Assembly: GCA_003550325.1 (NCBI GenBank) | Contig: QKWP01000599.1 | Coordinates: 16,189-80,188, forward strand | DNA: 64,000 bases | From: Gigaspora rosea | Lineage: Eukaryota; Glomeromycota; Glomeromycetes; Diversisporales; Gigasporaceae | Reading direction: 5' to 3' | Part shown: piece by piece, positions 34,061 to 46,639 of the stretch | How the letters are laid out: each line of letters starts with the position of its first letter | Position numbering within the stretch: position 1 is the first letter of the stretch | The notes under the pieces: generated by a model | Database searches by the model: none | What the model was told of the DNA's origin: nothing | Seen by the model: only the letters and a program-made list of their open reading frames with translations | Translations under genes and position numbers: made by a program

Positions 34061-35470
34061 TTTATAATTTTAGAAATATAAATTCAAATCACTAAAAAAA
34101 TGTCAAACCAAAAAAAAGTTTAAGCATTTTATATAAAAATATATGATATTTAAATACTGACGATGTAAACGAAGAGTTAATTTTCAAAAAAAATAGTACA
34201 ATTGTTTTTATAAATTAGAATTATAGATTTGAATTACTAAAATTGATATAAAATATAAAAAAAGAACTATCAGCATGTTTAAATACTAACAATATAAACA
34301 AAGAGTTAATTTTCAAAAAACAGTATAATTGTTTTTATAACTTTAAACAAATAAAAAAGTTTAAACACTTGATATAAAAATATAAAAAAAAGAACTATTG
34401 GCATGTTTATATGATATTTAAATATCGACGATATAAACAAAGAATTAATTTTTAAAAATGAATTGTTTTTATAACTTTAGAAATATAGATTCAAATTACT
34501 AAAATATCAAAACAAAAAAAAAAATTTAAGCAATTAAAGAAAGATCTATCAGCATGTCTATATGATATTTTAATACCGATAATATAAACAAAAAGTTAAT
34601 TTTCAAAAAATGGTATAAGTATTTTAATACGAATTACTAAAATGAAAGTTTAAATAATTGATACATATAAAAATATAAAGAAAGATCTATCGGTATGCAT
34701 ATGACATTTAAATACCGATGATGTAAACAAAGAGTTAATTTTTATATAATTGTTTTAATAATTAGAAATATAGATTCGAATCACTAAAATGTCAAAACAA
34801 ACAAAGTTTAAATAATTGATATATATAAAAATATAAAGAAAGATCTATTGGCATGCCTATATGATATTTAAACACTGATGATGTAAACAAAGAGTTAATT
34901 TTTGTATAATTGTTTTAATAATTAGAAACAAGTTTACTAAAATGCACTACTAGTACCAATACCACAATGATTTTCACCAATCACATTTTTTAAATGCAGT
35001 ACTGTATAACGTAAAGATCTTGTGTAACAAAAATTTTTTGCTATTTTGCTATTTTTTTCAAAAATACCTTCTAACTCAAAATTTTATTTATAAAACCACC
35101 TTTTTTTTAAAAAAAAAAATTCCTTGTGAAATTTCACTATATACTATGCCTCATCCTAACCCCTAAGTATTAACTCTCACTTAACATTTATTAAATTCAA
35201 TTTGTATTTATTTTTTTGTTTATTTTTTTATATTGATCTTTATGCTACACCACATACTAGTGTTTAACACCAGTGGTGCATTTTAGTAAACTTGATTAGA
35301 AATATAGATTTGAATCACTAAAATGTCAAAACAAACAAAAGTTTAAATAATTGATATAAAAATATAAAGAAAGATCTATTGGCATGCCTATACGACATTT
35401 AAATACTGACAATGTAAACAAAGTTAATTTTCAAAAAAAAGAGTATAATTGTCAAACAAAAAGTATATTT
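34060..35470. repeat. Satellite of about 130-160-bp units
   Basis: Seven units share GATATTTAAATACCGATGAT, then GTAAACAAAGAGTTAATTTT and an AATTAGAAATATAGATT block, ahead of the Tnp2 gene. The sixth and seventh are separated by the MITE at 34929-35294. Confidence 0.75.
34929..35294. mobile_element. 366-bp hAT-type MITE, copy a
   Basis: Inverted ends CAAGTTTACTAAAATGCAC are flanked by the perfect 8-bp repeat ATTAGAAA (34921-34928 and 35295-35302). The interior includes a run of T and A and a TTAACTCT block. A second copy of the same family lies at 41723-42089. It splits a satellite unit, so it is younger than the satellite. Confidence 0.92.
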
Positions 35471-36209
35471 GTCAAAACAAAGAGTATAAATTTAAAGTTT
35501 TTTGATAATAGATAGAAAAGTCCAAAAGTCATATTGGCATTTCGAAAATTCTCTTGAGAACTCAAACTATATATAAGTTATATATAAAGCTTTTATTCTA
35601 CTAAATTGAACTATATTTCTCTCATTTAATTCTATCCCTATATCTTATTGCTATAATTCGTTCACAAATTCTCTTACCTGTTTTCTTTCACTTGTATATT
35701 CCGTTCATATATTCTTTTTTATCAGTTACTCTTGAATATTTTGTTCATATATTTTTTTATCTATCACTTGCTTGTATATTCGTTCACTATAATAGGTTAC
35801 AAAAAAATGAATTGGATAATTAAAAGGACAAATAAAAAAGCTATAAAACCTAGAAATTGTCACCGTGAACCTTGCTATTGCAATATTTGTAAAGGTAATA
35901 TTGTTGATCCAAGAACTAAATAAGCCCATATGACTAAAAATGACGTTGCGGAAAGAAGCATTTGTGAAATTTCTAAGCCTTCAACAAATAAAGCTGCTGT
36001 AGTAGATCTTCCAGAAATGGAATTTACAGAAATAGAAATTCCAAAAGAGCAAATACATATTAAAACCGGTAGCTCTAATAATAATTCTGAAATTTCTTCT
36101 TATAAAGCAAGTTACAGTTTCATTACTTTCTAAAAGGACAAGAAACCAATTGGTACCAGAGGAAGAAGAGCCCAAATACCTACGCAATTAATTGAAAATA
36201 TGTTTTCAG

Positions 36210-37507
36210 AGGACCCAGGACATCTCTAATATAGGTCATAAATGATCTGCATAAATTTGGAAGCTTTTGCTACTCTTAAAATCAAGTAAATTTGCTGAAA
36301 ATTCAATTATTATATATAAATTTTTAGTAATTTGCTAAAAACTAAATTATCACATCTATTTTTATAGATCAAATAATATATATATTTTTGAGTGCTAAAC
36401 AAATTTTTATTAATAAAATTATTTAAAATATTATAATTCTCCAAATTTTACTAATTGATTTTAATATTGTGCTATAAGAAACTTGTTTAGCACATAAAAG
36501 TACATTATTCTGGCATATTTAATTTTATATTTCTTGAAAATTTAAAAGAAAATGCTTAATATTGGATTTTTTGATCAAAAAATCCAAAATTAAGCAAATT
36601 CTATTAAATTTTCAAGAAATATAAAAATAAATATGCCAGAATAATGTACTTTTATGTGCTAAACAAGTTTCTTATAGCACAATATTAAAATCAATTAGTA
36701 AAATTTGGAGAATTATAATATTTTATATAATTTTATTAATAAAAATACTAAAAAAATTTTATGCTTCCCCAAATTTACTAATTTATTCTAACATTGTGCT
36801 ATAAGAACATTTGTTCAGCACATAAAACTACATTATTTTGGCATATTTCTTTTACATTTCTTGAAAATTTAAGAGAAGATGCTTAATTTTGGATTTTTTG
36901 ATCAAAAAATCCAAAATTAAGCATCTTCTCTTAAATTTTCAAGAAATTTAAAATTAAATATGCCAGAATAATGTAGTTTTATGTGCTAAAAAAGTTTTCT
37001 TATAGCACAATGTTAGAATCAATTAGTATAATTTGGAGAATTATAATATTTTATATGATTTTATTAATAAAAATACTAAACAATTCTATTATTCCCCAAA
37101 TTTTACTAATTGATTCTAATATTGTGCTCTAAGAAAACTTGTTTAGCACATAAAAATACATTATTTTGGTATATTTACTTCTATATTTCTTGAAAATTTA
37201 AGAAAAGATGCTTAATTTTGGATTTTTTGATCAAAAAATCCAAAATTAAGCATCTTCTCTTAAATTTTTAAAAACCATAGTAGTACAAAAAAATGAGATA
37301 GCTTATTTTTGGGTATGATTCTTGCATGCAGGAAATTTGCTAAAAATAAAATATAACATGCATAAAATTGCTATAATTTGCCAAAATGCTTTATATAATC
37401 TTTTTTAAAATTAATCTCAATTTGTTAAAACTTAAATTTGGACTTCAGACCAAGTTTTCTGCAATTTGCTAAAAAAAAATGACATATATCAGAGATGTCC
37501 GGGTTCT
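36210..37507. mobile_element. 1.3-kb MITE of tandem palindromes, hAT-type
   Basis: The ends AGGACCCAGGACATCTCT (left) and AGAACCCGGACATCTCT (right, inverted) are flanked by the perfect 8-bp repeat GTTTTCAG (36202-36209 and 37508-37515). Inside are three near-perfect palindromes with centres at about 36574, 36901 and 37230, each on GGATTTTTTGATCAAAAAATCC-like symmetry. They are spaced about 328 bp apart with arms up to about 170 bp; the third is truncated on the right. Taking out the element and one duplication rejoins the Tnp2 frame (ENMFS to DKEDL). Confidence 0.9.
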
Positions 37508-38008
37508 GTTTTCAGATAAAGAAGATCTGGTTGAAGATCATTATAATGAACAAGAATTAATTTTGATACACCGGATAACGATAATATATACGAAGACATC
37601 GATATATCTAATAATCAACCTTTAGACTTTCCTATTGGTTTCATGTAGATAATTTTATGGGTTCTCAAATTTCAAGAGAGGTTCCGATATCTAATGTATC
37701 AACTAATGCTTTAATAAAATTCCTCTGGTATCTTTTGCTTCTTCAAAACGCTATTGTATATGCTTCTTTTCCAACTAGTTTAGCTAAGGCTCGTGAAGTA
37801 CTTGGAGTCTGTGCTCACATGATCAAGTATGCAACATGTAAGAAATGTTGTAAGCTATACAATGTTGCTGATGTATCAACTGAAAAACCCAATATGGAAC
37901 CAAAAATTAGCTATTGCACTTTCCAAGACTTTCTGAACCACCCAATAGCAAATCAAAGACGTCCTTGCAATTCACCCATTACTAAAAAGGAGTGGCAATC
38001 AATTAATT

Positions 38009-38294
38009 GACAATCACTTCACCAACATAACATTTTACCAACAATTATTTATCGACGAGTTCATTTTACCAACAGTTTATTTTACTAAAGCTCATTTTAC
38101 CAACAAAGTATTTCTGGTTATTGTCATTAGGGTCAGTATAAAATTAAGTAGAATTAGAGCTAAAGTTAGTGTGCTTTTTAAAAAAAACTTGTCGGTGAAA
38201 TGGTGAAATGAACTTCAGTGAAACAAACTGTCGGTAAAATGAACTTGTCAGTGAGTATTTGTCGGTAAAATGTTATGTCGGTGAAGTGATTGTC
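38009..38294. mobile_element. 286-bp inverted-repeat element inside the Tnp2 remnant
   Basis: The left arm starting GACAATCACTTCACCAACAT returns inverted at the right end, with arms of about 70 bp built from repeats of TTTTACCRACA. No target duplication is evident. It follows directly after the 37657-38010 frame, whose stop lies at its border. Confidence 0.6.
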
Positions 38295-40902
38295 AGTGAA
38301 ATAATACAAACCTACTAAAATGATACCTATATTAAAAGGTATTCACTATAAAAAATTAATTTTTCTTTGAAAAAGTGTCATTTCGTCTAATTTATTGTAA
38401 ATTTTATAGGAATTATTCATAAACTGGTGCTGATTTTCTCTACTATATCTTTGGCAAATCAAATAAAGTTGTTATATAATAAGAAAGAATTTGAGGATTC
38501 TTGCAAAAAGTGGGTCAGAAGGTTGGTTAATCCTAATTTATTAACTGACATTTAAGATAGAAGAATTTGAAAAACCTTCCAGGATTCTAGCGAAAATTTG
38601 TTATTTTTTCCAGCCTAAAGTATCAGATTGTCATTTTAGGAATAATGCTAATTATAGATTGGTTCCAGCCATTTGACAATTCCCAATATAGGTACAGTAT
38701 AAATTTCTATTAGACTATTGTTTCTTTAAATTATAAATTAATTTTTTTAGTGTCTGAGCTATATATAGTATAATTTGCAATCTTCCACATGATGAGCGAT
38801 TCAGGCCATTGAATATTCTAACGTTAGTGTTGATTTCTGGGCCAAAAGAACCTAAATTACATCAATTAACCCATTTTTTGGCACCTTTAGTCAATTAGTT
38901 GATTGACTTATTTGATGGAATTAACCTATCAAGCACCTTCGAAAGCCCTACCGGCAAATTCATTAGAGCAGCAATAATATGCTGTTCTAGCAATATACCA
39001 GCTGCAAGAAAATTGTGCGGTTTTATTTTGGCTCAGATAGCTTGCTATAGGTATTTGAAGAGAGCAAATTTCGATGATTGGAATCAACCAAATTTTGGCA
39101 AATTCAACGATATGACAAATTGGTTTGTTAAAAGTGATATTGATGAAATTCGCCAAGATAGAAAGATTGTAATACTGAAGATGCAAGAAGAAAGCATACA
39201 TCAGAAACTTCAGTTCGCTAGTCAGAAATGTATCAGATTCCCTATTTTAATTCTGTTCGGTTTACTGTAACAGATCCAATGCATTGCCTATTTTTAGGCA
39301 TAGCTAAATGGATTATGAAATTATGGATTGACGAAGATGTATTAACATTCTGGGTGCTAGAAATAATGGACAACTGGGCTAAAAAAATTTAAGTTCCTTC
39401 AGACATTGGCTGGCTACCTTACAAAATTGCAATAGGAGATGGATTCTCAGGTTTTACAGCTAATCAATGAAAGACCTTTGTACTAGTATATGCAACTTCC
39501 ATAATATGAGATTTATTACAAGAAACTGATAGGAAAATTTTAACATATTTTGTTTAGGCATGCACAATTTTGTAAGCCTATAGGTGTCATCATAATTCAA
39601 AAAAAAAGAAAATTTGACAAAAATAATTATCATTATCATTGTTAAAAAAATTTTTTTGAATTATAATGGAACCTATAAGTATGCCAAATTCTATCTAAAG
39701 ACATATTAGAGGAAGCACATCGGTGTTTACTCAATATGGCGAAGCTTATTGAAGAAAGCTATAAACCTGAAAAAATAATGCCTAATTTACACTTAAATTT
39801 ACATATATGTGAATGCGTTATGGACTATAGCCTATATATGCTTTTTGGTGTTTTGGTTTTGAAAAATAAATAGATTATTAGGTATGTTTATGATTATCAA
39901 TCAATCAATAGTTATATTAAAATACCAGTAACTTATATAGAATTTAATTTGTAGGATCGATTCATAGTAGCAACAAAGAATCGAACCTGAATTACTTAAA
40001 ACTATGCAATATTATGCATTATTGGATAGGATTTCAACAAACCTGAGGTCATTTGAAAACTTGTTTACAGTTCATTGAACAAAAAACAATAACTGGCAGT
40101 CTTGCTATGCATAGAGGAAATGACCTCTGAGAGTTTCTTTCAATGTCTGTAAATGTTAAAGAAATTATGGTACTGGTTTAGAGTCCTTTTCAGGAGAATT
40201 ACTAGCACCGATGAGAAAAATGAATCTTCTGGAAGAGTTACATTCTTTGTTAACAAGCTATTATAATAATGTATATTATTATAATTTTGCAAAATTGGCC
40301 AAAATTCATAATAACCCAGATCATATACTTGTATTACCAAACATTACAATATATAGAAGGATAAAGATTAGTACGAAAATTTTGGGTTGACTTTTCCAAA
40401 AGGCACCAAAAATCAGCCAAAATACTCACTAAATTTATATTGAACGACGGTTCTACCGACATATTTTCTGACCTAGTTCAATACTATTTCAAACATAAAA
40501 TACAGCTACCTGAAGGCCCCAAAAAACATGTTTTGGCATTTGTACAGTAGTACAACGCAGCTGAAAGCTTCACAAAAGATTCCATTTTCAAATAGATAAG
40601 ATTTGTAATATTGTTAATATTGAGTTATGGAATAGCAATTTCTATAACTTAAGTCAGGATTGTATAATCCCTGTACATAATATTTTAGATCGATTTATTT
40701 CTGGTTCCGTTACAGTTGGGAAAAAACCCCCAAAAGAATATATGTTGGTTATTCCTATATATAGAAAATTTCATATCTAATGTATTATATAATTTAAAAC
40801 TGGTGTATATAATATAAATATAGAAAGCATTATAATATATATATTTATTAGAATAATGAAGATGCATATATTGTTGCTGATTACTCTTGTTTATATTCTA
40901 TT

Positions 40903-41219
40903 TATTTATCAGTAAAATTCCAGAGACATATAGGTTTGCTAATTACTATTGTAAATTTTACCGGTTTATACTTAATTTATCAGTAAAATTCCAGAAACAT
41001 ATAGGTTTGCTGATTACTATTGTAAATTTTACTGGTTTATGCTTAATTTATCAGTAAAATTGCAGAGACATATAGGTTTGCTGATTACTATTGTAAATTT
41101 TACCGGTTTATACTTAATTTATCAGTAAAATTCCAGAGACATATAGGTTTGCCGATTACTATTGAAAATTTTACCGGTTTATGCTTAAATTATTAGTAAA
41201 ATTTCAGAGACATATAGGT
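40903..41219. repeat. About 71-bp tandem repeat, four to five copies
   Basis: Units begin ATCAGTAAAATTCCAGAGAC near 40907, 40978, 41049, 41120 and 41191, with few differences. Copies are much more alike than in the neighbouring satellites, so the array is recent. No coding potential. Confidence 0.9.
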
Positions 41220-41599
41220 ACGTCACAAGCTTTATAGGATTACCTATATAATTACCAATTATAGCCTGATATAATTAAGGCATGTCAGTATATTTTAATT
41301 AAATTCTATAGTTATATCGGTTACCCAATATGTTAATGATTTTATAATAAAAATTGGTGACAATTCGAAATTGAAACCCGATAAGTCTCTGATTTTTATT
41401 CAGTTGTACAGTTCCCGATATGACTTCATTCGATCTGTGTGTGTATTACCAGGATAGTAATAAGTTTTGTAATAATTTATTTGTTATATTAACACATGAT
41501 AGAAATATATGATTTTTATATTAGCATTATGATAATTTCAATTTATGCTATATGTCATTAAAATAAGAGGGTGCCACACAAGTACTACCTATTGTGCTA

Positions 41600-42240
41600 G
41601 TTATATACATTTTTAGATAATATAAATATGATATTATTAATTGGCTCATGTGATCTAAATTTTAGGCTAAAATTTGATTAATTAGTATAATTTTCTATCT
41701 TTATGACTGATATATTTCTGATCAGTTTTACTAAATCACACTACTGGTGCTCAACACTATAATGATTTTTACCAATCAAATTTTTTAAACGCCATGTAAT
41801 GTAAAAATCAGGTATAACACAAAATTTTTGTTGTTTTGCTTTTTTTTTAAAAAAATATCTTCTAACTCAAAATTTTATCTATTAAACCACCTTTTTTTTA
41901 AAAAAAACCCTTGTGAAATTTTACTATATACTATGTCTCACACTAACTCTAACTATTAACTCTAATTTAACACTTATCAACTTTAACTTTTGTTTATTTT
42001 TTTTGGTTATTTTTTAAGTTTTTGATATTGATTTTCATGTTACACTGAATACTGGTGTTGAACACCAGTAGTTTGATTTAGTCCTACTGTTTCTGATTAT
42101 ATATATTTTAGATAATATAAATATGATATTATTAATTAACTCATAGGATCTAAATTTTAGGCTAATATTTGGTTAATTTTGTAATTTTCTATTTTCACTA
42201 ACTAATATATTTCTAATTGAAAATTTCTTAGTTTATATTA
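41600..42240. repeat. About 120-bp satellite, split by a MITE
   Basis: Units carry GATATTATTAATTAACTCAT, GATCTAAATTTTAGGCT and a TGATATATTTCTGAT block. The same unit recurs at 49665-49725 and in about four copies at 51430-51840. The intervening 7.4 kb (LTR element and spacer) and the 1.7-kb TIR element therefore appear inserted into or around one former array. Confidence 0.8.
41723..42089. mobile_element. 367-bp hAT-type MITE, copy b
   Basis: The ends CAGTTTTACTAAATCACACT and (inverted) CAGTAGGACTAAATCAAACT flank an interior matching copy a at 34929-35294, including the TTGTGAAATTTTACTATATA block. The perfect 8-bp repeat TTTCTGAT lies at 41715-41722 and 42090-42097. It interrupts the 120-bp satellite. 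Confidence 0.92.
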
Positions 42241-44040
42241 GGTATATATACACCTAGTTACACAATGCAATAGTGATTTTGCTTATTACAGGGTCTAATC
42301 ATTTTAACCTCTTAATATATTACCACACTGGATTCCCAGTTATATAGATCAACAAGATAAGTAATTTTCTTTTTTTTTAGAATTTTACTAATCTTAGTAC
42401 ATTTTTTTAGCATCATTTTATCTGGAATCTTCATTTATTGGTATCCTTTTTTCATTGGTGTCACTGTCATTTGTTGGTGCCTTTTTTGGTGCTCTTTTTT
42501 CGTTAGTGTAGTTGTTAATATCATTGTTTGTTAGTTCAATCATTTTGGTTGATTGTAGCATTAGATAGAGTTGCCGTCTTGTTCTTGCTAGTAGAGTAAC
42601 TGACTGTTTTTTTGTCATAAATAATGGTTTATTAACTTTTCTTTTTCCGTTGTCGCTCTTTTGGTTAAGGTTAGGGTAAATACTGATAATATTCTTTTTC
42701 GTGTTAGAGTAAGGGTTAGTTAGTTATAAGTATATTGTTTTTTTGTACCATCAGCTTGAGTCGTCGAAAGTAGAATTTTGGGTGTCGTAGAAAACTTGGT
42801 AATTCCAACACACTAACATAACTATGTATTGTGTACTACTACAATAATATTTACATAAGTTCAGTAGTAAATTTGAGTTTAAGTTTACAAGGTAGATTAG
42901 TCATAGTAAAAAAATGTCGCAGTATTGTAATCACTAACTATTTAAAAGACTAATAATCAAAAGTGGTCGACGATTATATCACTAGGCATTTTATTGCTAT
43001 GACTAACCTACTAGTTCACACAAAGGAGCGTATTGCAAATTAATTGTCATGACTGATATTCTATTTTTATACAGGTGTTTTTTCCATTTTTTAAGGGTTA
43101 GATGCTGATAAAATAGATAGTATTAGATACAGTTACAAGATTAGTTGAATAAAATGTAAGCTATATTAGTCGAATGTTTATACTTAGATACTACCAATAT
43201 AAAAAATAAATTATTGTTCACTATCAAGAATTTTGAAAGCATAGTTTTAGTATTATAGTGCAGTATAAACTAGGATAGGAGTTAGGTACAGTATAAAGAA
43301 ATTTAGTTATTTTCACAAAAAAATACCCAAGGTGTAGTTTAAAAATTTGGCCTGAATTAAGCCTAATTAGGGCCAAATTTCTAAATACACCCTAAGCATT
43401 TTTATAGAATTGTTTTAATTAGAGAATGGCTAAAGCCAGGTACATCACACGATTTCTAATTTTGCTGATTTTTAATTAAAATTAATTGATATTAGGGGTG
43501 GGTTAGATTATGATATAGAGAGGTTTGCCCTATAGCAAAATTGCATTATTTAGTATACCAAGATCAGTTTAGATGGCCTTTTTTATATTTTGTATTTTTA
43601 TCTTTGTTGTAGAGATTGGTACGAGTAGAAATTATTACTATATAGCTATAATAATTTATCCAGTTAACTGGGTAAATTAATACAAGTTCTGCTTTGTCAT
43701 CTTGCTTTGTTTTGTCTGAACGAATCCGGTTACATATTGGGTAATCTTGTAATGTACCTGGCTTTAGCAAATATTGATCACATGATATAGGTAATCGTCA
43801 ATAAATTTAAAATAATTTTATATATCATGTGATAGGTGTATATGTCGTGTGTCAGATCGATTATTGCATCAGATTAAACCCGGCCTAAATTAGATTAGGG
43901 TTAGGTAAAATTACGGTAAATTTAGAGGTTAATTTAGGCCAGTTGTTGCCGATCATTTAATGCTGGTCAACTGATAGTCGTCTGACGTGCGTCAGATTCA
44001 ATCTGACGCAAGTTTTAATCTGCGCACAACATATATACAC
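42241..44040. other. Spacer with one short hairpin
   Basis: No gene is supported. An inverted pair of about 65 bp at 43329-43396 (GTGTAGTTTAAAAATTTGGCC against the inverted copy) could be a tiny MITE. Short GC-rich palindromes around CTGACG lie at 43980-44015. Small frames here have no recognisable content. Confidence 0.4.
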
Positions 44041-44854
44041 TGTCAACCTAGACTTTTACCTCTTTAGAGAAATGCTAGAAACAGAGCGACTAATGCAGGG
44101 AGGCACTTTATGTAATTCATACTAATTACTGCGGTATGCAAGAGTCGGAAGGGATACTGTTATTTGGGCAGTATTTGTAAAGAGGCTTGGGGATTTGCAA
44201 TTACGAAAGAGGCCACAATTAATAGTATATGAGGATACTAATAATTGTATCAATTGTATTTCAATGAAAACACACTACTTCACTTATTCTTTATTAATAA
44301 ACCAGAGATTATTCACTCTGCTTTTTAGCAAAGGAAAAACCTTGAGTATTTATAAATGTTTGTTCAATATAAATAAATACAATAATAAATAGGGAAATCT
44401 ATATAATCGATAGATTTGATATATGCTAATGCTAAATATAATGGTTATAATAAATATAATAAAGATAATAAATATAACTAAAGATTAGCTATATTAGATA
44501 TGTTAATTATATCTGTCAAAACTGTTATGTCCAAAATGTCTAATATTTCTAAAATGTCAGACATATCTGTGATTAACTGAAATGTCTAGGATTACTCGAA
44601 ATGTCCGATATTCCAGTGTCACGGGTGGCGCAGTATTGATCGACCAATAAGATTTGGGCGCAGTAGGACATTTTGTAAAGACCAATCATTCAGTTTTGAC
44701 TAGAATGAGCTAGAGCGGTCCAATCGAGATGATTTTGCTACCATTCGAAAGGTCTCATCGAGGCGGTCACGATGGTGCTAGTTTCATTAAAATTGGATCA
44801 CGGGGTCAAGAGTTATCGTCGTTATACTTTTCATATGTTTTTACAGGTCTAACA
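44041..44854 (-). repeat. 3' LTR (minus-strand element)
   Basis: This copy lacks the extra TGTCTAATATGTCTAAAA units found in the other LTR. It has the same termini. Confidence 0.85.
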
Positions 44855-44889
44855 ACTCTCCTCCACTTATTTATGAGCTCCTGCGAATC

Positions 44890-45282
44890 TCAGTCAACAA
44901 GGGCTTGATAATCTGCTTCAGGGAGTTCTTTTATAATCCTGAGAGTTGTTTTTGTAGTCCTTTGAAGTTGGTCTACTCCAAAGTCTTTAAAGATATTATA
45001 AGTTCTAATAGCTGCCTTATAATAGTATGCAGTAATCCTTCTTCTGCATGCTCTCAGCTCCTCAGGAGTTTCTGGTTCCTCCTGCAATAATTCTCCTAGG
45101 TAATATGCATATACCAATTGTTTTTTTCTTCTAGTAGACCCCACACTTAGGAGTTTGGTATATGTTCTTGTCACTCTAGTCATTAATGACATACTAGAGT
45201 TACTAGGATGTGGAATAGTGGGAACAACTTGAGGTTTAGTCTGCAATATATCCCCAAATACAGTTTGGAATCGATCTGACAT
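44890..45282 (-). CDS. Uncharacterised 130-aa protein in LTR element
   Basis: An intact minus-strand frame starts MSDRFQTVFGDILQ, has a basic centre (STRRKKQLVYAYYLGELLQE) and a likely helical C-terminal half with RRITAYYYKAAIRTYNIF. It is the last frame before the 3' LTR. No family is recognised, and it shows no zinc knuckle or enzyme motif. Of the frames in this element it is the best preserved, which suggests some constraint or youth. It may be an element-encoded accessory protein or a captured host fragment. Confidence 0.5.
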   Translation of the reverse strand: MSDRFQTVFGDILQTKPQVVPTIPHPSNSSMSLMTRVTRTYTKLLSVGSTRRKKQLVYAYYLGELLQEEPETPEELRACRRRITAYYYKAAIRTYNIFKDFGVDQLQRTTKTTLRIIKELPEADYQALVD

Positions 45283-45750
45283 GTTTTCAAAGGTAAAGGC
45301 GCGGGAATAGGGGGTAGAGCGCCTTATGTTGCAGTGTTATTGTTGTCTTCTTTTTTTTTGAAGTAAGAAAAATTGAAATTAAATAAAATAAAATAAAAAT
45401 AAAGTATATTATTATTTTTTTTTTAAAAAAGTTGTAGTGCAGATGCTGCAATCATGACCCGTCAGCAGAGTTTACAGTCCATCAGCGGGCATCAAACCTA
45501 TGACTGCTGGCAACAGTCATATGCTTTATACCACTCTTCTACAGTAATTAATATAAAAAATTTTTAATTGTAGTCTTTATGAATGTTCAAATTTACTAAA
45601 ATAAGCATTAAGGGGTAAAATTTAAAGTTTGTGTAATATAAGAAGTAATAACGAGGGAAAAAAAATTTTTTTTTTTTAACGAAAGAATACCAACAATAAC
45701 AACAACAACAAAACCAATAATAATAATAATAATATCAATAATAATAATGG

Positions 45751-46113
45751 TTCATAATTATCGAACAACTCATCCTCAAAGAAGAAATAATAGTAATTTT
45801 TTGTTCGGTGTAATTAATATACTTCAAGAAGAGAATAGGAGGTAAAATAGAATAATAATATTTATAATATAGTATAACATTAATAATAATATAATTTAAT
45901 AGATTGTTAAGAGAAGTAAGAAGATTAAGGAGAAGAATTTCAGAGTTGGAAGAAGAATTAGAAGAAAGAAGAATTCGTGCGGTAGAGTGGGTGACAGAAA
46001 ATTGGCAGCAAGAGGAAAATATTCAAGATTGATTACAGAAAGGAATAGGTTGAGGGTTCGAGTAGATGATTTAGAAAATAGATTGACAGAAGCAAGGGCG
46101 GGAAGAAACAATT
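45751..46113 (+). pseudogene. Small coiled-coil gene, antisense in the LTR element
   Basis: On the plus strand MVHNYRTTHPQRRNN starts at 45751. A GT..AG intron (about 45839-45902) rejoins ILQEENRR to LLREVRRLRRRISELEEELE, a clear charged coiled coil. The frame then stops at about 46030, but the next frame continues as ITERNRLRVRVDDLENRL to a TAG near 46113, so one indel broke it. The function is unknown. Orientation opposite to the element and the intron suggest a captured host gene, or chance coding on the antisense strand. AAT and CAA microsatellites precede it (45690-45745). Confidence 0.4.
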
Positions 46114-46639
46114 AGTTGTTATATATATACTATTTTTTGTTTTTTTTTTCTTTTTCTTTATCTTTTTTTTTTTGTAAATATTTTTTTTTGTGAATTTTCT
46201 CAAATTTGAGTAAAAATATTGTTTGTAAATAAGGAATTATAAATAATAAGTTTCTGAATAATATTAAATAAACAAATTTCAATTAATTTTTCAAATTGTG
46301 TTGGTAAAATTTTTTGATATCTGTTGTGTTTTTGGTTTTGATCAAAGTTCAGTAAATACAATATCTATTGTTGATTAGGACACTGACAACCTAATCTGGA
46401 TTTTCTTTAATGTCAGATTTAAAAGCTTTATGGTTCCAAAAAGTTAAATTCTTTAAACAATATCTTGAAAGTCATTTGACCCGATTGATTGTTATTAAAT
46501 ACTCAAATTTTAAAGTATTGTTATAAGAATAAGTATAGTGATATGAAGATATATATACTCTATTCAAATAATTAAATTTTTTCAAAAATTCCTCATATTT
46601 CATATCATGCACAGTACTTATTAGCCCGCCAGTACTAGG

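Larger units (their letters stand above)
35806..40790 (+). pseudogene. Tnp2 (CACTA-type) transposase pseudogene
   Basis: Plus-strand pieces in family order are recognisable. The N-terminus reads CHREPCYCNICKGNIVDPRT (35860-35920), then VVDLPEMEFTEIEIP and, in a second frame, LSKRTRNQLVPEEEEP. After the insertion at 36210-37507 come DKEDLVEDHYNEQE and a frame (37657-38010) with CAHMIKYATCKKCCKLYNVA. Then follow WFQPFDNSQY (38660), the 38899-39270 frame with LSSTFESPTGKFIRAAIICC, TDPMHCLFLGIAKWI (39265-39310) and MPNLHLNLHICECVMDY (39780). The end holds PEGPKKHVLAFVQ (40510). Stops and frame changes are many. Small hairpin insertions lie at about 38009-38294 and 39578-39680. I saw no CACTA ends. 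Assignment rests on remembered features of fungal Tnp2 proteins. Confidence 0.75.

Noticed and set aside
39960..40000. tRNA B-box-like sequence (GGTTCGATTC on the minus strand)
   Set aside because: It falls in the Tnp2 coding remnant (RIEPELLKTM) and no matching A box or acceptor stem is present.
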